Assembly: GCA_016790285.1 (NCBI GenBank)
Contig: JAEUPJ010000010.1
Location: 1-64,000 of the forward strand
Source of the DNA: Roseateles sp.
Lineage (GTDB): Bacteria > Pseudomonadota > Gammaproteobacteria > Burkholderiales > Burkholderiaceae_C
Direction: 5' to 3'
DNA: 64,000 nt
The notes beneath the pieces were generated by a model. It was not told where the DNA came from. It made no database searches and saw only the letters and a program-made list of their open reading frames with translations. Of the stretch, positions 30,628-40,049 are shown in pieces (within the stretch, counting starts at the first letter, position 1; the number at the start of each line of letters is the position of its first letter). A program made the position numbers and the translations under genes.

Positions 30628-33600
30628 TGGCCTGGACGTGCAAGCCCCACGCCTGGCTCCTTGCTCTCGCGCTCGCCGTCGGCGACACAAACGCGGCCAC
30701 GGCTGACGAGGCTGCCGCAGTCGACACGGCCTGCGCCAGCGTGGCGAAGGATTCGGCAGCGGTGACAGACCTGGAGTCGCTGCGGCAGCGCATCATCGCC
30801 CTTCAAAACGCCCAGAGAGCGGGCCTGGAAGAAGCCTGCCGAGGATGGCGGCAGGTGGCGCGCAATCCGGACAGTGCAGCACTCCTGCGCACCGAATGGC
30901 AGGCCCAGGTCGCTGCGTCACTCGTCTGGCTGGGCCGCTCCGATGAAGCCGAACCGCTGCTGAGTGGCGCCCACGGGCGCTACGCCGAAGCGGGCGACGC
31001 ACACATCGACAAGCGAGCGCAGATCGCCGGCATGTTGATGGTGATCTGGCTGCAACGCGGCCAGGTCGACACAGCACTCCAATGGTCACAGCGCGCGGTG
31101 GATGGGGTCGCCAGCCCCGCATCGAAAGCCACGGTCAGCGAACGGATCCACCTGCAGCTCAATCACGGCGCCATCCTGTCGCGGGCGCGCCGCTACGACG
31201 AGGCTCAGGCGCTGCTGACGCGTCTGGTCGACGAAGCGCTGGCGCAGCCCGACACCCTCGCCGCCGAAGCGGCTGCGGGCTTGAATGCGCTGGCGAACCT
31301 GTCACGGCGCCAGTCGCGCCTGACGCAAGCGCTCGGCTATACCGAACGGGAGATTGCGCTTCGCCAGGCGCGACTGACCCAAGATCCGACCAACATCGCC
31401 AACGCGATGCAGAACCGGGGCCTGCTGCTGATGAATCTGGCGCGCTACGACGAGGCCGAGGCGGCTCTGGAGGCCGCCTTGCAGCAGGCCCGCAGTTCGC
31501 AGGCCGCCGGGGCGGTGGACCTGTGGGGGCACCAGAGTGCCGTGCGCGAGACGCTGTCCGGGTTGTTGTTGGCGCGTGGCCGCCCGGCTGACGCCTTGAA
31601 GGTGGCTGACGATGCCGTGGCCGCCATGGCAGGGCGGCCCGAGGCCACGACCGCGCGCGGTGCGCGCCCGCTGCGCCGCCAAGCCGAGGCACAGCTGGCC
31701 CTTGGCGAATTGAGCCAGGGCGTAGCAACGTACCGGCGTGCACTGCAGCTGCTGGAGCGCAGCGTCGGCGCGCCGGAAGCCGACACGGCCTTGGCGCTGC
31801 GCTTCGGGTATGCGCTGACGATGATCGAGCTGGGTGAGCTGGACGAAGCCGCCGCGTCGCTGCAACAGGTGCTGCACGACAACCGGCCACGCAGCGCGGA
31901 AGAGAACGCTCGCTTGCACGTGCTGCAGGCCACCCTCGCCCAACGCAAGGGCAACCTCCAGGCGGCACGTCAGCACTGGTTGTCGGCCGACGGTGCCCTG
32001 TCTGAGGCACTGCCGCCCAGCCACCCGGACCGGCGCTTCGTCCAGACCCAGGCGTGCGAATTGCTGGCGGCCCCCTGCCCGCCCGCGACCGAGGCTGCCA
32101 GCACGCCGGAAGGCGATGCACTGGTGCAGATGTCGCTTGCCCGCCGCGCGCGCGCCCAGGGCGATGCAGCGGGGGCAGATACCGCCGCGCGGCTGGCCGT
32201 CGCTGCAGCCCTTGCATCCGGCCAGCCTCGCCTGCAGTGGCAGGCGATGGCGCTTTGGGCAGACATCCTCGCCGACGCCGGCCAACGCCAGCAGGCCATC
32301 TTCGTGGGCAAGCTGGCCTTGAACCACTTGCAGCAGCAGCGACAGCGCCTGCTGCCGCTGGGTACCGTTGCCGATGCGCGCTACCTGGCAGACAAGACGC
32401 CGCTGTACCGGCGCGTGGCCGACTGGCTTTTGCAAGCCCAGCGCATCCCCGAGGCGCTGGCCGTGATGCACCTGCTCAAGGTCCAGGAACAAGCGGACTT
32501 CAGCGAACGAGGCGCCGCCGAGACGGGCGCCACGGGCGTCGGCCTGAACCGGGCCGAGCAGGCTGCATGGCAGCAACTGGCGCTGCTGGCGCAACCCGGC
32601 ACGAGCGCCGATGAACTGCGGGTGCTCAGTGAACGGGCGGCTGCCAAGCGCATCACCGCCGAAGAATCCAGCCGCCTCGCCCAGATGCGTCTGGAAGAAG
32701 CCGGGCGCCGCGACAAGCGCGCGCAAGCGCTCAGCGCTTCGCTGGCCGCACTCGGCAAGCCATTACCCGCCAAGCCATCCCCCGCCCTACCAGCCACGCG
32801 GCACCGACCGCCAACCGGGCACCTGCATGCCCACCTGCTGGCGGGCGAGCAGCGCCTGAGCGTGCTGCTGCTCAGCCCCACGCGCACACAGCTGCACCAG
32901 CTCGATCTGCCCGCCGCCGAACTGGCACGTCAGGTGGCCACGCTGCGCGACGCGCTCGCCACGCCGGCTGAAGCGGGCGCTGTGCAGCCGCTCGCCCAAG
33001 CGCTGTACCAACGCGTAGGCCGCTTCATCGACAGGGAAGCCCGGCGAAGCGGAGCGGCGCAGGTGACCGTGTGGCTGGACGGCCCCTTGCGCTACCTCCC
33101 GCCTGGGCTCATGCATGACGGCAAGCAGGCGTTGGCCTCCCGCTACCGCTGGGTCGTGGCGGGCGGCGTGTCGGCGGCTGCGCCAAACCCGGCGGCCTCG
33201 GCAGGCGTGGCCTTGAGGATCGCCGCATTCGGCGTGACGCAGTCGCTGCAGGGTCTGCCAGCCCTGCCTGCCGTGGCCGACGAGCTGTGCGACATCGTCG
33301 ACGGCCCGGTGTTCGGCCTGGAGGCCGAACACCACAACAAGGGCTGCAACGAGAACAGCCGCGGGCGCGGCCCGGTCAATGGCCAGGGTCGACTCAACGC
33401 AGAGTTCACCGAAGCCGCCCTGGTACGGCAGGGCTCGGACGCCGGGCCGGGTGAGCTGCTTCACATCAGCACGCATTTCGTGCTGCGGCCGGGCAGCGTC
33501 GCGAAATCGTGGCTGCTGCTGGGCGATGGCAGCCGGCTGCCTCTGGAACGACTGCGCCGCATGGACGTCGGCACACCACGCCTGGTCACCCTGTCCGCCT

Positions 33601-33884
33601 GCGAAACGGCAGTGACTGACGCATCCGGCGACGGCCGCGAGGTCGACGGGCTGGCCGCGACGCTGCTGGACCGCGGGGTCCGCCAGGTGCTGGCCAGCTT
33701 GTGGCGGGTCGACGACCGCGCGACGGCCCGCTTCATGCAGCGTTTCTATGCCGCCTATGCCACGCAGCCGCACAACGCGGCCGCGGCGCTGCAGCAGGCC
33801 CAGCGCCAAGCGATTGCGCAAGGCGCGCCAGCCCGGGACTGGGCGGCCTTCGTGTTGGTGGGCCAGGCCCACGCGGGCTACTGA
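30624..33884 (+). CDS. Secreted TPR-CHAT caspase-like protease
   Basis: 1086 residues. A signal peptide ending near residue 26 (HAWLLALALAVGDTNA) is followed by about 700 residues of TPR repeats, for example SLVWLGRSDEAEPLLSGAHG and LLMNLARYDEAEAALEAALQ, and then a C-terminal CHAT domain from about residue 830. The caspase-like dyad is intact: His951 in LHISTHF and Cys993 in LSACETA, with GLAATLLDRGVRQVLASLW after it. CHAT domains belong to the caspase/separase clan. The predicted export puts the protease in the periplasm. The first ATG overlaps the stop of the anti-sigma-like gene, indicating coupling. Confidence 0.88.
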   Translation: MMAWTCKPHAWLLALALAVGDTNAATADEAAAVDTACASVAKDSAAVTDLESLRQRIIALQNAQRAGLEEACRGWRQVARNPDSAALLRTEWQAQVAASLVWLGRSDEAEPLLSGAHGRYAEAGDAHIDKRAQIAGMLMVIWLQRGQVDTALQWSQRAVDGVASPASKATVSERIHLQLNHGAILSRARRYDEAQALLTRLVDEALAQPDTLAAEAAAGLNALANLSRRQSRLTQALGYTEREIALRQARLTQDPTNIANAMQNRGLLLMNLARYDEAEAALEAALQQARSSQAAGAVDLWGHQSAVRETLSGLLLARGRPADALKVADDAVAAMAGRPEATTARGARPLRRQAEAQLALGELSQGVATYRRALQLLERSVGAPEADTALALRFGYALTMIELGELDEAAASLQQVLHDNRPRSAEENARLHVLQATLAQRKGNLQAARQHWLSADGALSEALPPSHPDRRFVQTQACELLAAPCPPATEAASTPEGDALVQMSLARRARAQGDAAGADTAARLAVAAALASGQPRLQWQAMALWADILADAGQRQQAIFVGKLALNHLQQQRQRLLPLGTVADARYLADKTPLYRRVADWLLQAQRIPEALAVMHLLKVQEQADFSERGAAETGATGVGLNRAEQAAWQQLALLAQPGTSADELRVLSERAAAKRITAEESSRLAQMRLEEAGRRDKRAQALSASLAALGKPLPAKPSPALPATRHRPPTGHLHAHLLAGEQRLSVLLLSPTRTQLHQLDLPAAELARQVATLRDALATPAEAGAVQPLAQALYQRVGRFIDREARRSGAAQVTVWLDGPLRYLPPGLMHDGKQALASRYRWVVAGGVSAAAPNPAASAGVALRIAAFGVTQSLQGLPALPAVADELCDIVDGPVFGLEAEHHNKGCNENSRGRGPVNGQGRLNAEFTEAALVRQGSDAGPGELLHISTHFVLRPGSVAKSWLLLGDGSRLPLERLRRMDVGTPRLVTLSACETAVTDASGDGREVDGLAATLLDRGVRQVLASLWRVDDRATARFMQRFYAAYATQPHNAAAALQQAQRQAIAQGAPARDWAAFVLVGQAHAGY

Positions 33885-33891
33885 CTCGCCG

Positions 33892-34182
33892 ATGAGTGCC
33901 CACCGCATCATCGAGATCCACCCCGATGCGCCGCCCAAGCCAGCGCTCGAGGCCCCCTGCAACGGGTGCGGGGTGTGTTGCCTGGCCGAACCCTGCCCGC
34001 TGGGCGTGCTGATCAGCCGGCGCCGCCGTGGTGCATGCAGCGCCCTGCAATGGGACGGCCAGCGCTACGCCTGCGGCGCGCTGACGACGCAACCGGGCGG
34101 CTTGCGGGGCTGGCTCGTGCGGCGCTGGATCGCCGCCGGCGCCGGTTGCGATTGCTCACTCGAACCTGCGGGCAAGCCCTAG
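33892..34182 (+). CDS. Small cysteine-cluster protein (YkgJ-like)
   Basis: 96 residues with nine cysteines. The motif CNGCGVCCLAEPC (Cys23, 26, 29, 30, 35) is followed by Cys49, Cys61, Cys86 and Cys88. The pattern resembles the zinc- or iron-chelating YkgJ/UPF0153 family, although this protein is short. There is no signal peptide, so it is cytoplasmic. It starts seven bases after the CHAT gene stop and is probably co-transcribed. The function is unknown. Confidence 0.75.
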   Translation: MSAHRIIEIHPDAPPKPALEAPCNGCGVCCLAEPCPLGVLISRRRRGACSALQWDGQRYACGALTTQPGGLRGWLVRRWIAAGAGCDCSLEPAGKP

Positions 34183-34186
34183 GGGA

Positions 34187-34213
34187 GACCCCGGGGTCCC
34201 GGGCTACATTTTT
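34187..34213 (+). terminator. Possible terminator after the CHAT operon
   Basis: The perfect palindrome GACCCCGGGGTC (34187-34198), flanked by GGG and CCC, can fold into a short stem with a CCGG loop and is followed shortly by ATTTTT. It starts four bases past the stop of the cysteine-cluster gene. The stem is short, so it is a candidate only. Confidence 0.45.
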
Positions 34214-34240
34214 CGGCTTCTGCCCTCGTGAGGAAGCCGC

Positions 34241-35809
34241 ATGAAATCTGTTCTCCGGGCTCTGCCCCTGATCGCCGCGCTGGCCCTGGGCTCGGCCATC
34301 GCCGCCCCGCTGCGCTGGGCCGCCACGAACGACATCCTGACGCTGGACCCGCATTCGCAAGACCACAACACCTCCAACGCCATCGGCACCCACATCTACG
34401 AGGGCCTGACGCGCCTGAGCCGCGAGTACCGCCCGGAGCCGTCTCTGGCCACCAAGTGGACCTACCTCTCCCAGACCCAGGTGCGCTTCGAACTGCGCCG
34501 CGGCGTCAAGTTCCATGACGGCTCACCTTTCACGGCCGACGACGTCGTCTTCAGCTTCGGGCGCATCACCCAGCCCCAGGGCACCAAGCAGACCTATGTC
34601 TCGGGCATCAAGGAGGTCAGGAAGATCGACGACAACACGGTCGACCTGATCCTGGAAGCCCCCACGCCGATGCTGCTGCAGAACATCATCAGCTTCCCGA
34701 TCATGAGCAAGGCGTGGTCGGTCAAGAACAACACCACCAACACCCAGGACTACAAGGCCAAGGAAGAGAACTTCGCCTCCCGCAACGCCAACGGCACGGG
34801 CCCGTACAAGCTGGCGAGCTGGCAACCCGACCAGGCCGTGAAGATGGTGGCCAACAAGGACTGGTGGGACAAGAACCCGAGCAACGTCACCGAGCTGAGC
34901 TACCTGCCCATCAAGTCGGCGCCCACGCGCGTGGCCGCGCTGCTCTCGGGCGATGTCGACATCGTCACCGACCTGCCGCCACAGGACTTCTTCAAGCTCA
35001 AGGAGGAAGGCAAGGTCAAGCTGCTCGAGGGCCCCGAGATCCGCACGATCTTCTTCGTGATGGACCAGGGCAGCGAGGAGCTGCGCGAGTCCAGCGTCAA
35101 GGGCAAGAACCCCTTCAAGGACAAGCGCGTGCGCGAAGCCATGAACCTGGCGCTGGACCGGGAGGCCATCAAGCGCAGCATCATGCGCGGCTTGTCGGTG
35201 CCCGCCGCGCTGATGATCCCGCCGGGCGTCAACGGCTACGACGCCGCGCTCGACGCCCCCGTCAAGCCCGACCTGGACCGTGCCCGCAAGCTGCTCGCCG
35301 AGGCCGGCTACCCCCAGGGCTTCGAGGTGCCGCTGCACTGCCCCAACAACCGCTACGTGAACGACGAGCAGGTCTGCCAGGCGGCGGTGTCGATGTGGGC
35401 CAAGATCGGCGTGAAGGTGCGCCTCATCGCAGCGCCCTTCTCCACCCACAGCCAGACCTTCCAGCGCGGTGAATCCCCCTTCTACATGCTCGGCTGGGGC
35501 GTCTCGACCTACGATGCGCTGTACGGCATGCAGGCCTGGGGCCACACCCGCACCAGCGGCGCCGACGGCAACTTCAACTTCGGCAAGGTCAGCGATGCGA
35601 CGCTCGACGGCCTCATCCAGAAGATCAAGTTCGAGCCCGACGTGCCCAAGCGCAACGCGCTGATCCGGGACGCCCTGCTGCGCATCCGTGACGAGTCCCT
35701 GTTTGTTCCGATTCACCACCAGATTCGCCCCTGGGCGATGAAGCCGGGCGTGGACACCATCCACCGCTCCAACGACTACTTCGAAGCACGCTACACCACC
35801 GTCAAATGA
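34241..35809 (+). CDS. ABC transporter substrate-binding protein, peptide/nickel (SBP_bac_5) family, copy 1
   Basis: Periplasmic binding protein of 522 residues with a signal peptide (MKSVLRALPLIAALALGSAI). Family features include LRWAATNDILTLDPHSQDHN at the N-terminus, VRFELRRGVKFHDGSPFTAD and the C-terminal IHHQIRPWAMKPGV. DppA/OppA-type proteins bind peptides, nickel-chelates or other solutes. GAGGAA lies seven bases before the ATG. Its stop overlaps the start of a close paralog. No permease or ATPase gene is nearby, so transport partners are elsewhere. Confidence 0.92.
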   Translation: MKSVLRALPLIAALALGSAIAAPLRWAATNDILTLDPHSQDHNTSNAIGTHIYEGLTRLSREYRPEPSLATKWTYLSQTQVRFELRRGVKFHDGSPFTADDVVFSFGRITQPQGTKQTYVSGIKEVRKIDDNTVDLILEAPTPMLLQNIISFPIMSKAWSVKNNTTNTQDYKAKEENFASRNANGTGPYKLASWQPDQAVKMVANKDWWDKNPSNVTELSYLPIKSAPTRVAALLSGDVDIVTDLPPQDFFKLKEEGKVKLLEGPEIRTIFFVMDQGSEELRESSVKGKNPFKDKRVREAMNLALDREAIKRSIMRGLSVPAALMIPPGVNGYDAALDAPVKPDLDRARKLLAEAGYPQGFEVPLHCPNNRYVNDEQVCQAAVSMWAKIGVKVRLIAAPFSTHSQTFQRGESPFYMLGWGVSTYDALYGMQAWGHTRTSGADGNFNFGKVSDATLDGLIQKIKFEPDVPKRNALIRDALLRIRDESLFVPIHHQIRPWAMKPGVDTIHRSNDYFEARYTTVK

Positions 35810-37383
35810 AGAAGCTCTCCACCCTCGCCGCCGCCCTGCTGCTCGCCTCGGGCCTGACGGCCCTCCCGGCCATGGCCAACTCCCTGCGCTGGGCTGCCCA
35901 GAACGACATCCAGACGCTGGACCCGCACTCGCAGAACCACTCGGCCACCACGACCATTTCGGGCTACGCCTATGAAGGCCTGACCCGCTACACCGAGAAG
36001 TTCGACGTCGAGCCGGCCCTGGCCACCAAATGGACCTTCGTCACGCCGACCCAGGTGCGCTTTGAACTGCGCCGCGGCGTGAAGTTCCACGACGGCACGC
36101 CGTTCACGGCTGACGACGTCATCTTCAGCCTGCAGCGCATCAAGCACCCGGCCAGCAACATGGTCATCTACTCCTCCGGCATCAAGGAGGCCAGGAAGAT
36201 CGACGACTTCACCGTCGACCTCATCCTCGACGGCCCCAACCCCGTGCTGACGCGCAACCTCACCTTCGTGCGCATCGTCAGCAAGGCCTGGGCGCAGAAG
36301 AACCGCAGCGAGAACCCGCAGGACTTCAAGGCCAAGGAAGACACCTACGCCTCGCGCAATGCCAACGGCACCGGTCCCTTCCGCATCACGAGCTGGACGC
36401 CCGACCAGAAGATCACGATGGTCGCCAACAAGGACTGGTGGGACAAGCCCAAGGGCAACATCAGCGAGGTGACCTACCTGCCCATCAAGCAGGACGCGAC
36501 CCGCGTGGCCGCGCTGCTCTCGGGCGACCTGGACCTGCTGACCGACCTGCCGCCGCAGGACGTCGCCAAGCTCAAGGCCGACCCGCGGCTGAAGGTCATC
36601 GAAGGTCCCGAGAACCGCACCATCTTCTTCGCGCTGGACCTCGGCAGCGACGAGATCAAGGGCAGCAGCGTGAAGGGCAAGAACCCCTTCAAGGACAAGC
36701 GTGTGCGTGAGGCCATGAGCCTGGCCATCGACCGCGAGGCCATCAAGCGCAGCCTGATGCGCAACCTGTCCATTCCCGCCGGCATCATGGTGGCGCCGGT
36801 GGCCTACGGCTGGTCGCAGGAGCTCGACACCGTCGCCAAGCCCGACCTCGCGCGTGCCAAGCAGCTGATGACGGACGCCGGCTACGCCGACGGCTTCGAC
36901 ACGCCACTGGCCTGCCCGAACGACCGCTACGTCAACGATGAGGAGATCTGCCAGGCAGTCGTCTCGATGTGGGCCCGCATCGGCATCAAGGCCAAGCTCA
37001 CCACGCAGCCGATGACGCAGCACTCGGCCGCCCTGCAGCGCTTCGAGCTGCCGCTGTACATGTACGGCTGGGGCGTGACGACCTTCGACGCGCAGTACAC
37101 GCTGCAGGACATCGTGCACACCAAGACGTCGGGGGCCGACGGCAAGGGCAACTACTCGCGCGTCAGCGACGCCAAGGTCGACGCCCTGGTGCAGCAGATG
37201 AAGGTCGAGACCGACGTGCCCAAGCGGCTGGCCCTCATGCAGGAAGCCCTCAAGCGCACGCGCGACGAGGTCCTGTTCATCCCCATCCACCACCAGGTGC
37301 GCCCGTGGGCGATGAAGGCAGCCGTCAGCATCCCGCACTCCGCCAACGACGCGCCGCAGGCCAAGTGGGCCACGGTCAAGTGA
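35806..37383 (+). CDS. ABC transporter substrate-binding protein, SBP_bac_5 family, copy 2
   Basis: 525 residues with a signal peptide ending near PAMA. It aligns along its full length with the preceding gene (for example LRWAAQNDIQTLDPHSQNHS against LRWAATNDILTLDPHSQDHN, and KGKNPFKDKRVREAM in both), so the pair arose by tandem duplication. Differences concentrate in the middle lobe, consistent with changed ligand preference. The ATG overlaps the previous stop (ATGA). The ligand is unknown. Confidence 0.92.
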   Translation: MKKLSTLAAALLLASGLTALPAMANSLRWAAQNDIQTLDPHSQNHSATTTISGYAYEGLTRYTEKFDVEPALATKWTFVTPTQVRFELRRGVKFHDGTPFTADDVIFSLQRIKHPASNMVIYSSGIKEARKIDDFTVDLILDGPNPVLTRNLTFVRIVSKAWAQKNRSENPQDFKAKEDTYASRNANGTGPFRITSWTPDQKITMVANKDWWDKPKGNISEVTYLPIKQDATRVAALLSGDLDLLTDLPPQDVAKLKADPRLKVIEGPENRTIFFALDLGSDEIKGSSVKGKNPFKDKRVREAMSLAIDREAIKRSLMRNLSIPAGIMVAPVAYGWSQELDTVAKPDLARAKQLMTDAGYADGFDTPLACPNDRYVNDEEICQAVVSMWARIGIKAKLTTQPMTQHSAALQRFELPLYMYGWGVTTFDAQYTLQDIVHTKTSGADGKGNYSRVSDAKVDALVQQMKVETDVPKRLALMQEALKRTRDEVLFIPIHHQVRPWAMKAAVSIPHSANDAPQAKWATVK

Positions 37384-37433
37384 CGGCCTGAGGACCGGCG
37401 GCGGGGCTGCTCGCGCGCGGGACAATCCGCGCG

Positions 37434-39380
37434 ATGAGCGACCCCGTCTTCGAGCCCCAGCACCTCACGCCGAGCCCCGAGCAGCGCGCCATCCAGCTGC
37501 GCCGCACGCGGCTGATGCTGGTCGAGGCCAACGCAGGCGCCGCCAAGACCACCACGCTGGCCCTGCGCATCGCCCAGGCCCTCCTGCGCGGGGCGCCTCC
37601 GGCCACCCTCCTCGCCCTCACCACCACGGCGCCGGCCGTGGCTGCGCTGAAAGAGCGCCTGGCGTCGATCGGCGTGGCGCGCGACGTGCTCGCGCAGCTG
37701 CGCATCCAGACGTTCGAGGCCTTCAGCCTCGCGGTGCTCGCCGCGGCCGAGGGCACGCTCGCTCGCATCGTCAGCACGCCGGAGCAGGTGCGCGAGGTCG
37801 TCGTCCGCGCCATCGAGCGTGCGCAGACGCTGCCCGAGGAACGCCACCCCGACGAGCTCATGGCCGACGCGCGGCCGGGCGATCTCGTCGAAGGGCTGCT
37901 GCAGACCTTCGAGGTGCTCAAGGGCCGCATGGTGGTGGAGCACCTGGACGCCGACGATGCCCTCACCCCGGCCACCGCCGCGGCGCTGGGCTTTGACTAC
38001 TTCACGCTGCGGACCTGGCTGTGTTTCGAGGCCATCCGCCGCAGCGGGCACCCGGACCATCCCGACTTCCGCTACCCCGGCGACGGTGTCTACGACCTGG
38101 CGCGGCTGCTGCTGAATGGCGAAATGCTGGCCGAAGACAGCTGGCTGCAGCTGGGCCTGTCCCTCGTCTGCGTAGACGAGATGCACGACATGAACCGCGC
38201 CGCTTTCACGGTGCTCAAGGCCGTGCTCGCGGCCAACCCGCGCGCGGCCTTCGTGGGCGTGGGCGACCGCGATCAGGTCATCCACGCCCAGAGCGGCGCC
38301 GAGGCGGCCTTCATGGGCGAGCATTTCCGCCGCGAGATCGGATCGCCCGAGGTGCTGCCCCTGACCGCGAGCCACCGTTTCGGCGCCGAGCTCGCGCGCC
38401 ATGCCGGCGCCTTGGCCCGCAAGCCCTATGCCGCCAGCGCAGACGCCGCGACGGCCCTCCACCTGGAGCGCTGCACCTCACCACGGCTCGCTGCCGAGTT
38501 CATCGCACGCCAGGCGCAGGCCCACCACGCACAGCGACGCCTGGCCACGCTCAGCGTGCTGCTGCGGCACCCGGCGCAGTCGGTGCTCATCGAGCACGAG
38601 CTGCTGAGGCTGGGCGTGCCCTACGGCACGGCGGGCTTCGCCCCCTACCTCGCGCGGCCGGAGACGCTGCTCGTGCGGGGCCTGCACGCCCACGCGCGCG
38701 GCGACGACACCGGCTTCGACACGCCCGAGCGCCGTGCGCGGCTGCTGGACGCCTGGCTGCTGTTCTCCGGCGCACGCATCGACAGCATCGAGCTGCGGCA
38801 CCTGGACAGCGCACAGGCCCAGCGCGTGGCGGTGGCCGAGGCCGCGCAGGACGCCGACGCGACGCGGCGTTTCGTCGAGGCGCACGCGCTGCGCAGCGCC
38901 GCGCCTGCAGCCCGCCGCGCCCTGGAGGCCACGCTGGCCCTGCTGCGCGGCGGCGACGAGGACGCCTTCGAGGCCAGCTTCCTGAAGGTGCTGGACCCGC
39001 TGCAGCTCGCCCGCCGCGTGTTCGTGCGCGAAGCCGACGCCACCCGCGTGGCCGACAACGTCACGCAGCTGCACCGCCTCCTGCTCGCCGAAGGCAGCGG
39101 CGTGGACGGCGCCTTTCGCATGCTGACCCAGCTCGACACCGCGCGCGGCAAGGCGCGGGCCGGCGAGCGCGTCGTGCTTTCCAGCATCGAGGCCGCCAAG
39201 GGCCTGGAGTTCGACCACGTCATCGTGCCCCACCTCACCGCAGGCGAATTCGGCAGCGGCACGACCGAGAACCGCAACCTGCTCTACGTGGCGCTGACCC
39301 GCGCGCGCCACCGCCTCACGCTGACCTTCGACCCCGACCGCCCCTCGCGCTTCCTGCGCGAGGCAGGCTTCCTCGACTGA
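37434..39380 (+). CDS. UvrD-like superfamily 1 helicase with divergent Walker A
   Basis: 648 residues. The N-terminal P-loop region reads EANAGAAKTTTLALR (residues 31-45), where typical UvrD has AGAGSGKT; the catalytic Lys38 and Thr39 remain but the preceding Gly is Ala. Motif II is probably SLVCVDEMHDMNRAAF, motif IV lies near LTASHRFG, and the C-terminal SSIEAAKGLEFDHVI plus LLYVALTRARHRLTL are motifs V and VI. Several UvrD 2B elements appear reduced. The role, in DNA repair or otherwise, is not established. It begins 50 bases after the SBP pair. Confidence 0.85.
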   Translation: MSDPVFEPQHLTPSPEQRAIQLRRTRLMLVEANAGAAKTTTLALRIAQALLRGAPPATLLALTTTAPAVAALKERLASIGVARDVLAQLRIQTFEAFSLAVLAAAEGTLARIVSTPEQVREVVVRAIERAQTLPEERHPDELMADARPGDLVEGLLQTFEVLKGRMVVEHLDADDALTPATAAALGFDYFTLRTWLCFEAIRRSGHPDHPDFRYPGDGVYDLARLLLNGEMLAEDSWLQLGLSLVCVDEMHDMNRAAFTVLKAVLAANPRAAFVGVGDRDQVIHAQSGAEAAFMGEHFRREIGSPEVLPLTASHRFGAELARHAGALARKPYAASADAATALHLERCTSPRLAAEFIARQAQAHHAQRRLATLSVLLRHPAQSVLIEHELLRLGVPYGTAGFAPYLARPETLLVRGLHAHARGDDTGFDTPERRARLLDAWLLFSGARIDSIELRHLDSAQAQRVAVAEAAQDADATRRFVEAHALRSAAPAARRALEATLALLRGGDEDAFEASFLKVLDPLQLARRVFVREADATRVADNVTQLHRLLLAEGSGVDGAFRMLTQLDTARGKARAGERVVLSSIEAAKGLEFDHVIVPHLTAGEFGSGTTENRNLLYVALTRARHRLTLTFDPDRPSRFLREAGFLD

Positions 39381-39391
39381 CCCTGTCTGCC

Positions 39392-40042
39392 ATGAAACCT
39401 CCCGTCATCAACTTCTCGACGCTGCAGGCGGCCGTGGAGATCACGGCCACGCTCGCGTTCGCGCTGTCGGGCCTGCTCGCGGGTGCGCGCAAGCAGCTGG
39501 ACGTCGTGGGCCTGTGCGTCGTGGCGGGCCTGTCGGCCTTCGGCGGCGGCACGCTGCGCGACGTGCTGCTGGACCGCCGGCCCTTCTTCTGGGTGGAGCA
39601 CGCCGATTGGCTGTGGGTGCTGATGGGGCTGTGCCTGGCGGCCATGCTCGGCATGCGGCGGCGCCACCTGGCGCTGACCGAACGCGCCATCCAGTGGCCC
39701 GACGCCCTCGGGCTGGGCCTGTTCACCGCCAACGGCACGCTGGTGGCGCTGGACGCGGGCATGCCGGCCATCGTGGCCGTGCTCATGGGTGTCATCACCG
39801 CCGTGTTCGGCGGCGTGCTGCGGGACATCGTGTGCAACGAGATCCCTGCCGCCTTCCACGACCACCGGCCGTATGCGCTGTGCAGCTTTGTGGGCGGCTG
39901 GGTGCTCGTGGCAGCCGTGGCGCTGCAGGCGCCCCAGTGGGCGGCCATCAGCGCCGCAGCCGGCACAGCGGTGCTGCTGCGGGGCCTGGCGCTGTGGACG
40001 GGCTGGACCCTGCCCGCCTGGCGCATCGGCACCCGCCGCTAG
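39392..40042 (+). CDS. TRIC-family trimeric intracellular cation channel homolog (UPF0126/YicG)
   Basis: 216 residues and about seven membrane helices arranged as two similar halves, each with a Gly-rich GGGTLRDVLL or FGGVLRDIVCNE motif. Prokaryotic TRIC proteins form trimeric monovalent-cation channels; the physiological role in bacteria is unclear. It starts 11 bases after the UvrD-like stop, so the two may be co-transcribed. It is convergent with the glucanase gene, with only a 7-base gap. Confidence 0.88.
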   Translation: MKPPVINFSTLQAAVEITATLAFALSGLLAGARKQLDVVGLCVVAGLSAFGGGTLRDVLLDRRPFFWVEHADWLWVLMGLCLAAMLGMRRRHLALTERAIQWPDALGLGLFTANGTLVALDAGMPAIVAVLMGVITAVFGGVLRDIVCNEIPAAFHDHRPYALCSFVGGWVLVAAVALQAPQWAAISAAAGTAVLLRGLALWTGWTLPAWRIGTRR

Positions 40043-40049
40043 CCTGGCC

